From NCBI RefSeq assembly GCF_001648775.1, contig NZ_LVEJ01000033.1:1-64000 (forward strand): a stretch of DNA of 64,000 nucleotides, in the 5' to 3' direction. The notes under the pieces were generated by a model. The model was given only the letters and a program-made list of their open reading frames with translations, was not told where the DNA came from and made no database searches. The translations under genes were made by a program, and so were the position numbers. Each line of letters begins with the position of its first letter. Within the stretch, counting starts at the first letter, position 1. Source of the DNA: Pseudomonas fluorescens. GTDB taxonomy: Bacteria > Pseudomonadota > Gammaproteobacteria > Pseudomonadales > Pseudomonadaceae. This document shows, in pieces, positions 16,901 to 25,400 of the stretch.

Positions 16901-18241
16901 ATACGCCCACAGGTCCGTGTTGGCTGCCCAGACGCCTTTGCCCGCACGCCCGACCGTCGATGGCGCAATGTAAGGGTCGGGTTCCGGCTCCCTCTTGCCC
17001 GGACGCTCGGGCGGCAATTCGCGAAAGCGCGTGAAAGGCGCGGCAGGGCCGTAGTCGAGAATAGTGCGCCACGGCGAATGCCAGAGATCGCCTGGTGAGT
17101 CGGCGGCTTTGCGGGTGAACTGGCTGAAGTAATGAGGACGCTTGTCGTAAGGAAGGAATTGACTGAGAAAACGCTGATAGGACGTTGGCCCCGCTGCAGC
17201 GGTTGCCGTAGTGTCTCGGGCAGTCAGCCGGCGTTTGAACTGCGCTTTCATCTGCGCGTAGCTATAGCGTTTGAACGGATGTTCGGGGTCATGCGGGATG
17301 TAGACAATCAACTCATCGGTGTAGCGATACTTTTCGCAGATGACAAAGGCCACGCAACCGATCAGGCGCTGTTTCATCAGGCCCAGGTCGGCAAACCACA
17401 CCTGCTTCTTGCCCATCCACGGGTGCACTTCCCCGGCGATGACCGACAGGATCATCGCGTGATCCGCGGCCTCGATGTCGTTGCTCAATAACGCCTGATC
17501 GGCGGCGGCGCGCATCGTGGCTTTTTGCGCGGCATTGAACTGCTCGCGCAGTGCCGTCTCGGCCGTAGCTTGCGCGGGGTGAAAAAAGCCCTGCAGATAC
17601 GTTTGATAGTGGGCGCCGACATCCAGAGCCCGGCACAGGCTCATGAACTGACTGACGGTGAAATTGACCGTCAGCGCTTCAAATGTTCCGGGCGTGGCGG
17701 TTTCCCGCACGAACCCGGAACTCTGGTGATAGGCCCCGGCCTTGCATTCATAGGCTTCAAAGTTGTGTTGTGCCGCCTGCAACAGCGAGAGCTTGATGAA
17801 CTCGAACGAGGACAGCTCAATTTCCAGAACGCTGATGTTCAGTGGTCGGCGCAGGCTCAGAAAGGTTTTCTCGAGATCGACTTCGACATTGAATTGCGCC
17901 TTCAGGGCTTTTTTCAGCAATGCCCCGGTGAACGTGTCCAGATCCTCGAACGTGGAAAAGGTCTGGTCTAAACGCGCCTGCGCGCTGGCACTGGCCATTA
18001 CGCTGGCGTTCACGGTCGCGCGCTGTTCGGCAGAGGCATTCCGGTACCACGCTGGCATGGCCGTGGCCGCGTCCTTCAAGGCCGCGCGCCGTTGTGGCGT
18101 GGCATCGATCAACCATGCCGGAATGGACTTTTCGAGGAACTCGCCGTGCAGGCTGTCGGTTGCCGAACGGTGGTGCGAAGCGTCCTGGCTCGGCGCATTC
18201 GCCGGCTCTGACGCCGATGGAACGTTTGATTCAGCCAACAT
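10925..18241 (-). CDS. Giant DUF6543/LRR protein with NEL-type E3 ubiquitin ligase domain
   Basis: A 2438-residue protein. The N-terminal third is a 'dermonecrotic toxin' DUF6543-type region with hydrophobic helices near 485-520 and 540-560. There are three leucine-rich repeat blocks at about 1205-1390, 1570-1730 and 1905-2065, each preceded by a helical linker. From about 2130 a C-terminal NEL domain (IpaH/SspH-type) carries C2222-L-D2224 in SHGTCLDG, the CxD motif whose cysteine forms the ubiquitin thioester. No signal peptide is visible, so a type III, type VI or other route is possible but unproven. The start is well supported by AGGAG 6 nt upstream. An intact homologue lies at 22406-27286. 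Action on host ubiquitin pathways is inferred from the family. Confidence 0.85.
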   Translation of the reverse strand: MLAESNVPSASEPANAPSQDASHHRSATDSLHGEFLEKSIPAWLIDATPQRRAALKDAATAMPAWYRNASAEQRATVNASVMASASAQARLDQTFSTFEDLDTFTGALLKKALKAQFNVEVDLEKTFLSLRRPLNISVLEIELSSFEFIKLSLLQAAQHNFEAYECKAGAYHQSSGFVRETATPGTFEALTVNFTVSQFMSLCRALDVGAHYQTYLQGFFHPAQATAETALREQFNAAQKATMRAAADQALLSNDIEAADHAMILSVIAGEVHPWMGKKQVWFADLGLMKQRLIGCVAFVICEKYRYTDELIVYIPHDPEHPFKRYSYAQMKAQFKRRLTARDTTATAAAGPTSYQRFLSQFLPYDKRPHYFSQFTRKAADSPGDLWHSPWRTILDYGPAAPFTRFRELPPERPGKREPEPDPYIAPSTVGRAGKGVWAANTDLWAYLYEQNRDKVFADARSHAVPTAQVDARARDAKLAHLLEVGLLGLNVVSMFIPVLGEVMMVVMAGQLLYETFEGAIEWSEGDRRAAKAHLVDVAENLAQIALMAGVGAAAARFKAAKAEPVIENLRPVTLPNGQTRLWQPDLRGYQSTVALSAEARPNALGQHVLDGKTYIRQDAKVYEKVYDEVIRQWRINHPNDAQAYQPILESNGQGAWRHTLECPLEWDRRTLLRRMGHVTEGLSDAELLKAADISGVNDNTLRKMHMDNAAPPPELTDAIGLLKADANVLQVVEQLQGRQPIDERYLAVLPLVVDMPRWPAGRALEVFDGAELAGESIRYGDQPRTRSSREPIQLSREDVLHGRLPERILAALDESQVSHLLGAEGARTRDSRIAMLKQQIADYARSQPSAMFDSLYTGTAGVDRRVSLLQRVCPGLSEAAAQEVLAHAPADDLARLDTTRRASLSMLEEARWYARQGRLTRSYAGLRSENVASADSRRLALHTLGQLPGWADSVRLEIREHSAAGDLLDSIGDEAAAEKKYLIKQGPVYQAFNERGEALNSLPKTGDNFYASIMHALPDRTRADLGVPQVAQSARLQAKIIAHADTDRVAAVRLLEPSTQRFKAPVRINEKLLGYYASGRGADLGSSLPVNVRRLYPQLSEAQCDEFVLRLQAAGNSNQRIFTLLINRERVWNELNADLERWMTDTAGHVQQDRRSVAQVLKDSWRNQPLANGEVTDGLVSVAEGFSRSRSDAACLRINSDQPLPVLTVDFSHVQELSLSGVCANEAKSGLNGFLTNFSAVKKLALNPKAEFSPPVFVFDGAANTGRPFNRPGHAPYFVQTPTPPIDLPAALADMPGLESLSFVPQGLKLSDSFAQRLPTLTSLEHLNILFAESDAALLNALDLAPLQRLKSLTLSAPNTTWQWPAWLLELPRLERLDLSRTAVPTLPDALFVGHEKLWSGLSLSWAKMSRQSFRRAYTYVKGYAVEQGHLMDAGLMVDDYCRAQLIKLGSIPFGPSTLAERIKTVNPDLDTRLAVVDALSDEYSALFDQYHRTERWTGGTPSPSSPPMTGANAQVIHVLQKSWLEAVRQRFGLSAQASVFELPEVALRLFEHFMRDPITALPSLPAGSFAHVKTLRLTLPDVPLAQVRDFVKAFSGASTLEFKSSGLTELPFAAADLPALTQLDLGDNRIALTPAIQAQFNGLQHLEELNLRNNPLEQLDLSEMPRLQSLNLRASQLQSVPAGVEKLRSLSFLDLRDNQLTTLPAALVADDEALMKTNLSGNPLSEVAKGDLQRAQARIETAKGMAEGTLSRFAGQALQNDFPPAEPPALLTRHFLPLPDAAADIVGVDGYAGRLQRLNPSMTQEQALTKLEQMRAGGLSDTLIDAQLETWHQSADRLTRQLNGWMFIRETRQTGVIISAQTRRLAAVRILDCWRQAMQLESGVTEHALSLNGLQIGDLPTLDATFAHVHSLDLSGVRMSAQGSNGFLGAFPHLKRLLLNSNDLATLPEPVQHMARLEELGLGYNGLDDPQPLYERLSHLQLTSLDLQGNGLTTFNVEAFARLQSLNLHNNMLERFPEGILQAPQLRSLDLSANSIEEIPDGLLVDAHQTLVSGIDLADNDLLSFESTLNMRDYARQHGLESVLGFQVSALQEDIDYAARGRRPSEDGFSENSADSGAAYEPLEEILDPAADVAESALTPWIENLAPEELAARREVWTQLAQEPSHEPFFRLLKLLRDTAEFTKMRADLTRRVWTVMDAAASDTQMRAVLFTSAESHGTCLDGRLLTFSSMEVAVYEHQVLLDVPVGDLPLKGQRLLRLCRQLFRLDQVDQAAEIAAIHRDRAEVRLQYRIGMTHGWPDGLELPGQPANMMFDRPIRGSETASDLRIKILEKEQGDGFLNSLILRDYWRQYLRERYPQAIAEVEQANQQAHQDLETQHEGRGQGEEAYLKALEEELYERGVRLNRKLLDLSRTVIAESASTAVAEPQPGPSRGAGN

Positions 18242-18402
18242 AAATCACTCCTGTGCAATGGAGTGACAGCTGAACATCGCCCGGCAGCGCGTCTGCGGTA
18301 CATAGTTATTGGTCGCGCGACAGTTGGTTTCCAGTGATGTCTCGGGTCTCGCCGCTGCAAGTTGTCTATGCTCTGAAGGATGACTTGCACAGCGAGGGAT
18401 TT

Positions 18403-18621
18403 ATGGACGATCCAGTCGACAACAAACCGCCGACCTTCTGGCAGATGCTGCACAGCGTCATGGCGGCAGCGTTCGGGGTGCAGAGCGGGAAAAACCGCGC
18501 AAGGGACTTCACTCATGGCAAGCCCAGCCATTTCGTGGTGCTGGGGATTCTGTTCACGGCGGTGTTCGCGCTGACACTGTTTGCCATCGTCAAACTGGTG
18601 CTGCTGTTCGCCGGGGTCTGA
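18403..18621 (+). CDS. DUF2970 family small membrane protein
   Basis: A 72-residue protein starting MDDPVDNKPPTFWQMLHSVMAAAFGVQSG, the usual opening of DUF2970. One C-terminal membrane helix (about 47-70) is visible. The function is unknown. The start at 18403 has GAGGG 6-7 nt upstream; the longer frame from 18334 lacks such a site. It is transcribed divergently from the giant toxin gene and is convergent with the binding-protein gene that follows. Confidence 0.8.
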   Translation: MDDPVDNKPPTFWQMLHSVMAAAFGVQSGKNRARDFTHGKPSHFVVLGILFTAVFALTLFAIVKLVLLFAGV

Positions 18622-18627
18622 CGCGAT

Positions 18628-19701
18628 TCAGTGCATCAACGTTTGCAGGTTGAACGGATAACGGTACGACGACGGCCGACCCTTGGCCGAGAGTTTGCGA
18701 AAGCTCACCCCGTAGCTGGGCGCATCGCCCATGGCCAGCATTTGCCGGGCGTGCGGTTTGTCGATCAATTGCAACAAAGAGATCTGCCGGTCACGGCCGC
18801 CGTAGTGATTCAACTCGACGCCTTGCTCGACATCATGCAACTCGACCAGCGCCCAGCCACCCAAGGTGAAATGCCCGCCGACCAGCGCGCTCAGGCGCCC
18901 GTCAACCAACGCCTGCAAGGCCGCTGGTGAGGTATTGACCGCGCTGAACAAGGCGTCTTTGCCCGGGACTTTGCCGGTTTCGGCGTACGCGCGCATCGCG
19001 CCGAAGGCCATTTCATCATTGGCCGACCACACCAGCGATACCTTCGGGTAGCGGGCGAACAGCTGTCTGGCCTGCTCATAGGCGCGTTCTTGCGTCCAGC
19101 CGCTGTACACCAGTTGTCGCAGGCGCATCTGTGGGTGTTCGGCCAGCGCCCGCTGCATGCCGCGCTCGCGCAGTTGCGCCGAAGGGGTGACCTTCAGCCC
19201 GGAGAACGCCAACACTTCAATCGGCTCAGCGGCGGGCGTCGGCGGATGCAGGCGGATCAGTTCCTTCATCATCAGGTAACCGCCCTCCTCGTCGTTCGGC
19301 ACCAGGCTGCCGATACGATCGTCACGCCGGCCAAGCAGCGTCAACTGGTCAGGCGTCAGTGCGGCATTGACCATAAACAGCTTCACGCCGCTGTTCTCGG
19401 CCAGGCGCAGGATTTGCGGGGCGACATATTGTTCGTTGACGAACACCAGGTACTCGGGGCGATTCGGCCCCTGCAACGCAACGCGCGCCTGAGCCAGCGT
19501 CAGTTCGGGCTGGCGTTGGGAGTAGAGAATCTGCAGATCGATGCCCAGATCATCGGCGGCCGCCTGCATGAATTGCGAATAGCTGACCCAGAACGCTTCC
19601 TGCGTCGAGCCCGGATTCAAAAACAGCACAGACTCGGCCCGCGCGCCGGTCTGGAACAGCGCGCCGAACAACAGAAGACTGAGGTGGAAAAACTTGAACA
19701 T
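18628..19701 (-). CDS. Periplasmic sugar-type substrate-binding protein
   Basis: This 357-residue protein has a signal peptide (cleavage after about residue 22, GARA) and a type-I periplasmic binding protein fold (peripla_BP_4 type): an N-lobe opening ESVLFLNPGS, hinge-like segments, and the VSLVWSANDEMAFGAMRA stretch typical of ribose/autoinducer-binding relatives. There is no ABC permease or ATPase next to it, so it may serve a remote transporter or act as a sensor partner. The ligand is unknown. Confidence 0.8.
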   Translation of the reverse strand: MFKFFHLSLLLFGALFQTGARAESVLFLNPGSTQEAFWVSYSQFMQAAADDLGIDLQILYSQRQPELTLAQARVALQGPNRPEYLVFVNEQYVAPQILRLAENSGVKLFMVNAALTPDQLTLLGRRDDRIGSLVPNDEEGGYLMMKELIRLHPPTPAAEPIEVLAFSGLKVTPSAQLRERGMQRALAEHPQMRLRQLVYSGWTQERAYEQARQLFARYPKVSLVWSANDEMAFGAMRAYAETGKVPGKDALFSAVNTSPAALQALVDGRLSALVGGHFTLGGWALVELHDVEQGVELNHYGGRDRQISLLQLIDKPHARQMLAMGDAPSYGVSFRKLSAKGRPSSYRYPFNLQTLMH

Positions 19702-19819
19702 GAAGCATCCGGGCCCAAGGAAAAATGGCCGCGCATTATAGCCCTCGTTCCACCGGCTATTGATGCCTGATCCCGTTTTTTGTCCGACAATCTGTCGGCA
19801 GCGGGCCCGGATGGGTCGT

Positions 19820-19933
19820 TTACTGATGGCTGACCCAGAATACCGCTGTCCCTACTACCAGAATGATCAGGAACAAAATGGCCCACGCATCGACACTGCT
19901 GTCGCTTTTTCTTGCCTTGGTCGGATTGCTCAT
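19820..19933 (-). CDS. Small single-span membrane protein, unknown
   Basis: A 37-residue frame starting MSNPTKARKSDSSVDAWAIL, with a charged N-terminus and one hydrophobic helix (about 16-34). Its ATG at 19933 has AGAGGCG upstream at a normal distance, which favours a real gene over a shadow. It is divergent from cysI. I do not recognise the family. Confidence 0.55.
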   Translation of the reverse strand: MSNPTKARKSDSSVDAWAILFLIILVVGTAVFWVSHQ

Positions 19934-20078
19934 TGCATCGCCTCTTGTCGGTTTTATCGGTGATTGCAGAAAGACTCGACCACAGTTAAGACGATGATTG
20001 TCCGCACGACAAATGTGGGTTAGTTGACAGCCATTCTCGTTAGGCGATTTGGTTCTTTCCATATACTCAAACATCACT

Positions 20079-20226
20079 TTTGCGCATAACTGCAAACAGG
20101 TATATTGCCCCGGCTCCCTTAGGGAGCGCGCGGCCGTGCGCGCAGAATTGCAGAGGCACCATCGGACTTCAGCAAGCGAAAACGCAGCGTTTTCCGAGTA
20201 GCCCAAAGCCTGAGAACAGGACTTAT
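20079..20226 (+). promoter_or_regulatory. cysI promoter and structured leader
   Basis: TTTTGC, 17 nt, TATATT (-10 at about 20100-20105) is a plausible promoter giving a leader of about 115 nt. The leader begins with two overlapping hairpins: GCTCCC TTA GGGAGC (20113-20127) and GCGCGC..GCGCGC (20126-20143). They share two bases and could compete. TTTCCGAGTAGCCCAAA follows at 20191-20207, nearly identical to a stretch before metH. CysB control is expected from biology, but I cannot mark a CysB site. Confidence 0.4.
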
Positions 20227-21885
20227 ATGTACGTATACGACGAGTACGATCAGCGGATCATCGAGGACCGCGTCAAGCAGTTCCGTGATCAGACCCGACG
20301 CTATCTGGCAGGTGAGCTGAGCGAAGAAGAATTCCGCCCCCTGCGCCTGCAAAATGGCCTGTACATCCAGCGCTTCGCGCCGATGTTGCGTGTGGCGGTG
20401 CCTTACGGCCAGCTGACTTCGCGTCAGACGCGCATGATGGCCAAGATTGCCCGCGACTACGACAAGGGCTACGCCCACATCAGTACGCGGCAGAACGTGC
20501 AGTTCAACTGGCCGGCGGTGGAAGACATCCCGGACATCCTCGCTGAACTGGCCACCGTGCAGATGCACGCGATCCAGACCAGCGGCAACTGCCTGCGCAA
20601 CGTCACCACCGACCAGTTCGCCGGTGTCGCCGCCGACGAAGTGATCGACCCGCGCCCATGGTGCGAGATCGTCCGCCAGTGGACCACGTTCCACCCGGAA
20701 TTCGCCTACCTGCCGCGCAAATTCAAAATCGCCGTCAACGGTTCGACCGCTGACCGCGCCGCCATTGAAGTCCACGACATTGGCCTGGAGCCGGTGCACA
20801 ACGCCGCGGGCGAACTGGGTTTCCGTGTACTGGTCGGCGGTGGCCTCGGCCGTACGCCGGTTGTCGGTGCATTCATCAACGAGTTCCTGCCGTGGCAGGA
20901 CCTGTTGAGCTACCTCGACGCTATCCTGCGGGTCTACAACCGCTACGGCCGTCGCGACAACAAATACAAGGCGCGGATCAAGATCCTCGTCAAGGCCCTC
21001 ACGCCGGAAGTGTTCGCGCAGAAAGTCGACGCGGAAATGGAACACCTGCGCGGTGGCCAGACCACATTGACCGACGCCGAGCTGCAGCGCGTGGCCAAGC
21101 ACTTCGTCGATCCGGACTACAAGGCGCTGGACAACCAGACCGCTCAGTTGGCCGATCTCGACAAAGAACACCCGGGTTTCGCCCGCTGGCGCACCCGCAA
21201 CACCCTGGCGCACAAGAAGCCGGGGTATGTCGCCGTGACCCTGTCGCTGAAACCGACCGGCGTTGCCCCGGGCGACATCACCGACAAGCAGCTCGACGCC
21301 GTCGCCGATCTGGCCGACCGCTACAGCTTCGGTCAGCTGCGCACCTCGCACGAACAGAACATCATTCTCGCCGACGTCGAGCAAAGCCAATTGTTCACCC
21401 TCTGGGGCGAACTGCGTGAAGGCGGTTTCGCCACGCCGAACATCGGCCTGCTGACCGACATCATCTGCTGCCCTGGCGGTGATTTCTGCTCGCTGGCCAA
21501 CGCCAAGTCGATCCCGATCGCCGAATCGATCCAGCGCCGTTTCGACGACCTCGATTACCTGTTCGACATCGGTGAGCTGGACCTGAACATCTCCGGGTGC
21601 ATGAACGCCTGTGGTCACCACCACGTCGGCCACATCGGCATTCTCGGGGTGGACAAAAAAGGCGAAGAGTTCTATCAGGTGTCCCTCGGCGGCAGCGCCA
21701 GCCGTGACGCGAGCCTGGGCAAGATCCTCGGCCCGTCCTTCGCCCAGGAAGCCATGCCTGACGTGATTTCGAAGCTGATCGACGTGTACGTTGAACAACG
21801 TACCGAAGACGAGCGCTTCATCGACACCTACCAGCGTATTGGCATCGACCTCTTCAAGGAACGCGTCTATGCAGCGAATCATTAA
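20227..21885 (+). CDS. cysI: Sulfite reductase hemoprotein (nitrite/sulfite reductase family)
   Basis: This 552-residue protein reduces sulfite to sulfide for cysteine synthesis. The siroheme/4Fe-4S ligands are visible as C415-x5-C421 (CPGGDFC) and C458-x3-C462 (CMNAC). Two ferredoxin-like half domains and two siroheme domains are arranged as usual for the family. It is the compact type used by Pseudomonas, with no fused flavoprotein. The start at 20227 (MYVYDEYDQ) fits the family, and the in-frame codons upstream belong to the leader. The DUF934 gene overlaps its 3' end by 17 nt. Confidence 0.95.
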   Translation: MYVYDEYDQRIIEDRVKQFRDQTRRYLAGELSEEEFRPLRLQNGLYIQRFAPMLRVAVPYGQLTSRQTRMMAKIARDYDKGYAHISTRQNVQFNWPAVEDIPDILAELATVQMHAIQTSGNCLRNVTTDQFAGVAADEVIDPRPWCEIVRQWTTFHPEFAYLPRKFKIAVNGSTADRAAIEVHDIGLEPVHNAAGELGFRVLVGGGLGRTPVVGAFINEFLPWQDLLSYLDAILRVYNRYGRRDNKYKARIKILVKALTPEVFAQKVDAEMEHLRGGQTTLTDAELQRVAKHFVDPDYKALDNQTAQLADLDKEHPGFARWRTRNTLAHKKPGYVAVTLSLKPTGVAPGDITDKQLDAVADLADRYSFGQLRTSHEQNIILADVEQSQLFTLWGELREGGFATPNIGLLTDIICCPGGDFCSLANAKSIPIAESIQRRFDDLDYLFDIGELDLNISGCMNACGHHHVGHIGILGVDKKGEEFYQVSLGGSASRDASLGKILGPSFAQEAMPDVISKLIDVYVEQRTEDERFIDTYQRIGIDLFKERVYAANH

Positions 21886-22363
21886 GAACAACGAGGTCGT
21901 CGACGAAACCTGGCACTTGCTGCCCAAGGATTTCAACATCGACGAGATCAGCAATTGCGACGACCTGATCGTGCCACTGCAGCTGTGGCGCGAACACAGC
22001 CGCATGCTCAAGGCCCGCGACGGGGGCCTGGGTATCTGGCTGGACGCCGACGAAGAAGCCGAAGAAATCGGTGAAGACGTCGCCGAGTTTCAAGTGATTG
22101 CGCTGAATTTCCCGGCGTTCACCGACGGCCGCAACTACTCCAACGCCCGCCTGCTGCGCGACCGCTATGGTTTCAAAGGCGAACTGCGGGCAATTGGTGA
22201 CGTGCTGCGCGACCAACTGTTCTACATGCACCGCTGCGGCTTCGATGCCTTTGCCGTGCGCCCCGACAAAGACCCTTACGAAGCCCTTGAAGGTCTCAAG
22301 GACTTCTCGGTGACCTATCAGGCTGCCACTGACGAACCGCTGCCGCTGTTCCGTCGCCGCTGA
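21869..22363 (+). CDS. DUF934 protein, sulfite-reductase partner
   Basis: A 164-residue DUF934 protein. The family almost always sits directly after cysI in Pseudomonas and is thought to assist sulfite reduction, but its biochemistry is not established. The motif YSNARLLRDRYGFKGELRA is characteristic. The start ATG at 21869 lies inside cysI, and the 17-nt overlap indicates translational coupling. Confidence 0.9.
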   Translation: MQRIIKNNEVVDETWHLLPKDFNIDEISNCDDLIVPLQLWREHSRMLKARDGGLGIWLDADEEAEEIGEDVAEFQVIALNFPAFTDGRNYSNARLLRDRYGFKGELRAIGDVLRDQLFYMHRCGFDAFAVRPDKDPYEALEGLKDFSVTYQAATDEPLPLFRRR

Positions 22364-22368
22364 CCGCA

Positions 22369-22400
22369 AACCTCGAGCCCGCGCCTGCGGACTCGGGGTT
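22369..22400. terminator. Hairpin terminator between the DUF934 gene and the second giant gene
   Basis: AACCTCGAGCCCGC (22369-22382) and GCGGACTCGGGGTT (22387-22400) form a 14-bp stem with one wobble and one mismatch around a 4-nt loop. It lies between convergent genes. The T-run is weak. Confidence 0.65.
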
Positions 22401-22405
22401 CTCGC

Positions 22406-25400
22406 TTAACCCTTTGACTGTCCAAATCTGCCCGGCACCGCCGCTGGCAAGGTCAACCCGGGGTGTCGCTTCAACGCCTCCGTCGTCAGTTGCCTGCGCA
22501 ACTGCGTGCCTTCGTTCCTGAAGTTATCGAGAATGGTCGCCATCTGCTGCGAAGCCGCCAGGCGCGAAAGTCCGGTTTGTCTTTCCAGTTGCGCCAGTGA
22601 TCGCGCACTGCGCTGCAGGTTACCCTCAAAGGCATTGCGATGGGTCGTCAGCAAGTACTCCGACCAGAACTCCTCCTGACTGATCGACTCCATCAACTGA
22701 GCGCTTTGCTCAGCCTTGATGACCTCGGCAAAGACCTGCTCGATTTGTGCGGTGGTCACCTCAACGTCCAGCGCTGCATTCAACTGCCTGGGTTGGCCGG
22801 GCAATTCCAGTCGCTGGGCCAGTCGCACCCTATAGATCAGGCTGATGTCCAAGGCTTGTGATGAAGTCAGTGAAGCTGACTGCGCGCGCTCCGCGACATC
22901 CATCAATGCGCGCCGTTGCACCTCATGCAAGCGAAACTGTCCGCGCAACAAGCCGATCAGCTCGCCTTCGAGGGTCTGCGTGCCGCTGCCCGACCCCGCC
23001 GCCGCTGCCCGATGACACAAAAACCTCACCTCCAGGTCGCTGAATAGCACAGCAACATTAACGGCGCTGGCCCGGCCTGTACTGGCCAGCCGAAACAGCG
23101 TGCGACGCAGTCTGGCGTCTGCGCAGCTTGCTTCAAGGACGTTCCACAGGCGCTGAGCCAGTTGATTGCGGGTGCGGGCGAAATCGGCCGTTCCACGCAA
23201 CTGCTCCAGCACCTCGAAAAAATCCCGCGACTGCGGATCTGCCAACAACGCCGTCAACACCTGCTGCGCGCGAGCTACCGATACCTGCGCCAGGCCATTC
23301 ACCCAACCACTGCCCTGCTTGTCGACAGCCTGCCACGGCTTGCCTTGGTAATCAGGGGTCATCACGCCCAGATCGATACCCTGGGTCTTCTGGTATTGCG
23401 CAATCGCCTTGAGGCTCGACGCAGACAGCGGGTTGCCGTCGATATTGGTGCCACGATTCAGGCCTGGCGGGTAGGTGAAGACCGCTGCCGGCACTTCGGC
23501 GATTTTGTTGTTGCGCAAATCAAACGCCTGCAGCCGAGTCAGCGCACCGATGTCCGATGGCCATTCGGTAATCCCTGAGGCACGTAGCGCCAGACGCCGC
23601 AATCGACGCAGCGCTGCAACCCGGGGTGCACGGCCCAATGTCGGGTTTAAACTCAGATCCAGCGAGACCAGGCCCTCGTTGCCAGCGAACTCGGGCGTCG
23701 ACCGCTCGGCGAACTCGATTCGATTTTCGCTCAGGTCCAGATGACGTAAACCGGGCATGTCTTCGATTGCCTGCGGAATGCGCGTCAGCTCGTTGCCCGA
23801 CAAGTCCAGAGTGCCGAGCCGGGGGAAGTTGCGCAGGAAAGTGTTCAGGCCGGCACTGGCGCCCACGCCTTTGAGTTGCAGAACCACGATGTGACTGAAA
23901 TCGGCAACGATCACTGGCAGGTCACCCAGCGGCACCGAATCCAGCGTCAGACTGTGCAAGCTGTGACCCGATTCATGCGTGATGCGCGTCTCCCGGCGCC
24001 AGGCGCGCCGGATCGCCTGGGCGGCCCGCGACTTGCTGTGCGGTGGCACCTTTTGGCGCACACCGCCAGGGGTGTGATACCAGGTGTCGCGATGGACCCA
24101 ACGCTCCAGCGCTTCGACCATAGTGGCGTACTGCACTCGGATGTCCTCAAGTTTTCGCACGGCGAGGACGTCGTCAGCATCCAGTGATGCCACAAACCTT
24201 TCGATCTGCTCGGTCGAGTGGGAAGGATAAAGTTCACGCGCGCGCTGCATGATCGCTGCCGATCTGGACATCAAGGGACGCGGATCCGGCGCCAAAAGCC
24301 CGATGGAATGTTCTATCCGCCGGTCCGCCAGCCCCATGGGCGAACGATAGTCTACGTGTACCGCGCCGACAGCCAGCACGCGGGAAAAGGCCTCGCGTCG
24401 TTGCAACGCCAGTGCGGTGATTTTCTGGCGCAGTGCGCTGCCGTCCAAGTCCGTTTCAACGCCCAGCGCCTTGCGGGCGTGCAGCGGAAGGCTTTCCCCT
24501 AACGTGCGAAAGAAGTCTGCACGGGTGCGTGTGGGCTGCGTCGAGACGACGGTTCCCTGCGTGTCCAGGCCCTGATAATGATCCGCGTGGGCCTGAATCA
24601 CGACGTTGTAGGCGGCCCCCCTTGGCCCCAGCCGAATGGCTTCTGTGGCCGCTGCTGGCGCCTCGACTATTTCGACCGAGACATCGCCGGGCCAACCGGG
24701 CAAATGCGTCAAGGTATCGAGCACTAGCCAATCGCCGTCGCGCCCGCTGACTGCATCCAGATACAACCCCTCATACGCCCGGCTCACGCGCTGAATCTGT
24801 TCATAACGCCGCGCCTCCTCAGCGAGTCGCAGCGGTACATCGGCGGATTCGAGTTGCGCCCATTCACGTACATCGGCGTGTCGCTCCAGTTCATCGGCGA
24901 TGCTCGCGGACAACTGCGTGAATGCCTTGCGAAGGGGTTCCCCACGAACGGTTTCGCAGACGTCAGCACGTGCATACAGCCGATTCATCAGGGCACCGCG
25001 CTGGCGCGTCGCGAGTTCACTGACAACGTTGTTGAGCAAGGTTAGCTGTTCGGAGGCGGAAGCCGCCGTCTCCTCCAGCAGATGCGACTTCTCAGCGACT
25101 TTGAGCCCCGCCAGCAATGCCGTGTGAAACTGGCCTTTGTGCAGCGCATCCTTGCTCAGTTCGAGACGTCGAGTAGCGCTTTCAGCCCCATAACGCGCCA
25201 CGTCCCCTGCCCCTGCGTCCTTCACAATTACCGCCAAATCTGCCGGCCAGCGCGACGTCGTGGTCAGTAGATACAACTGCAGATCGGCGTCGGCCAATGC
25301 CGCCGTCGATGGCGAGCCTGTTTCAAGCAGAAACTGTGACACCTGCGCATCCGCACGAAAGCGCCTGACGGCATCGGTCAGTAACGCCATCGGCCCATCC

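Noticed and set aside
20119..22011. A 630-codon open frame on minus, opposite cysI
   Set aside because: It is an antisense shadow produced by GC bias. cysI on plus has full family motifs, including both cysteine pairs.
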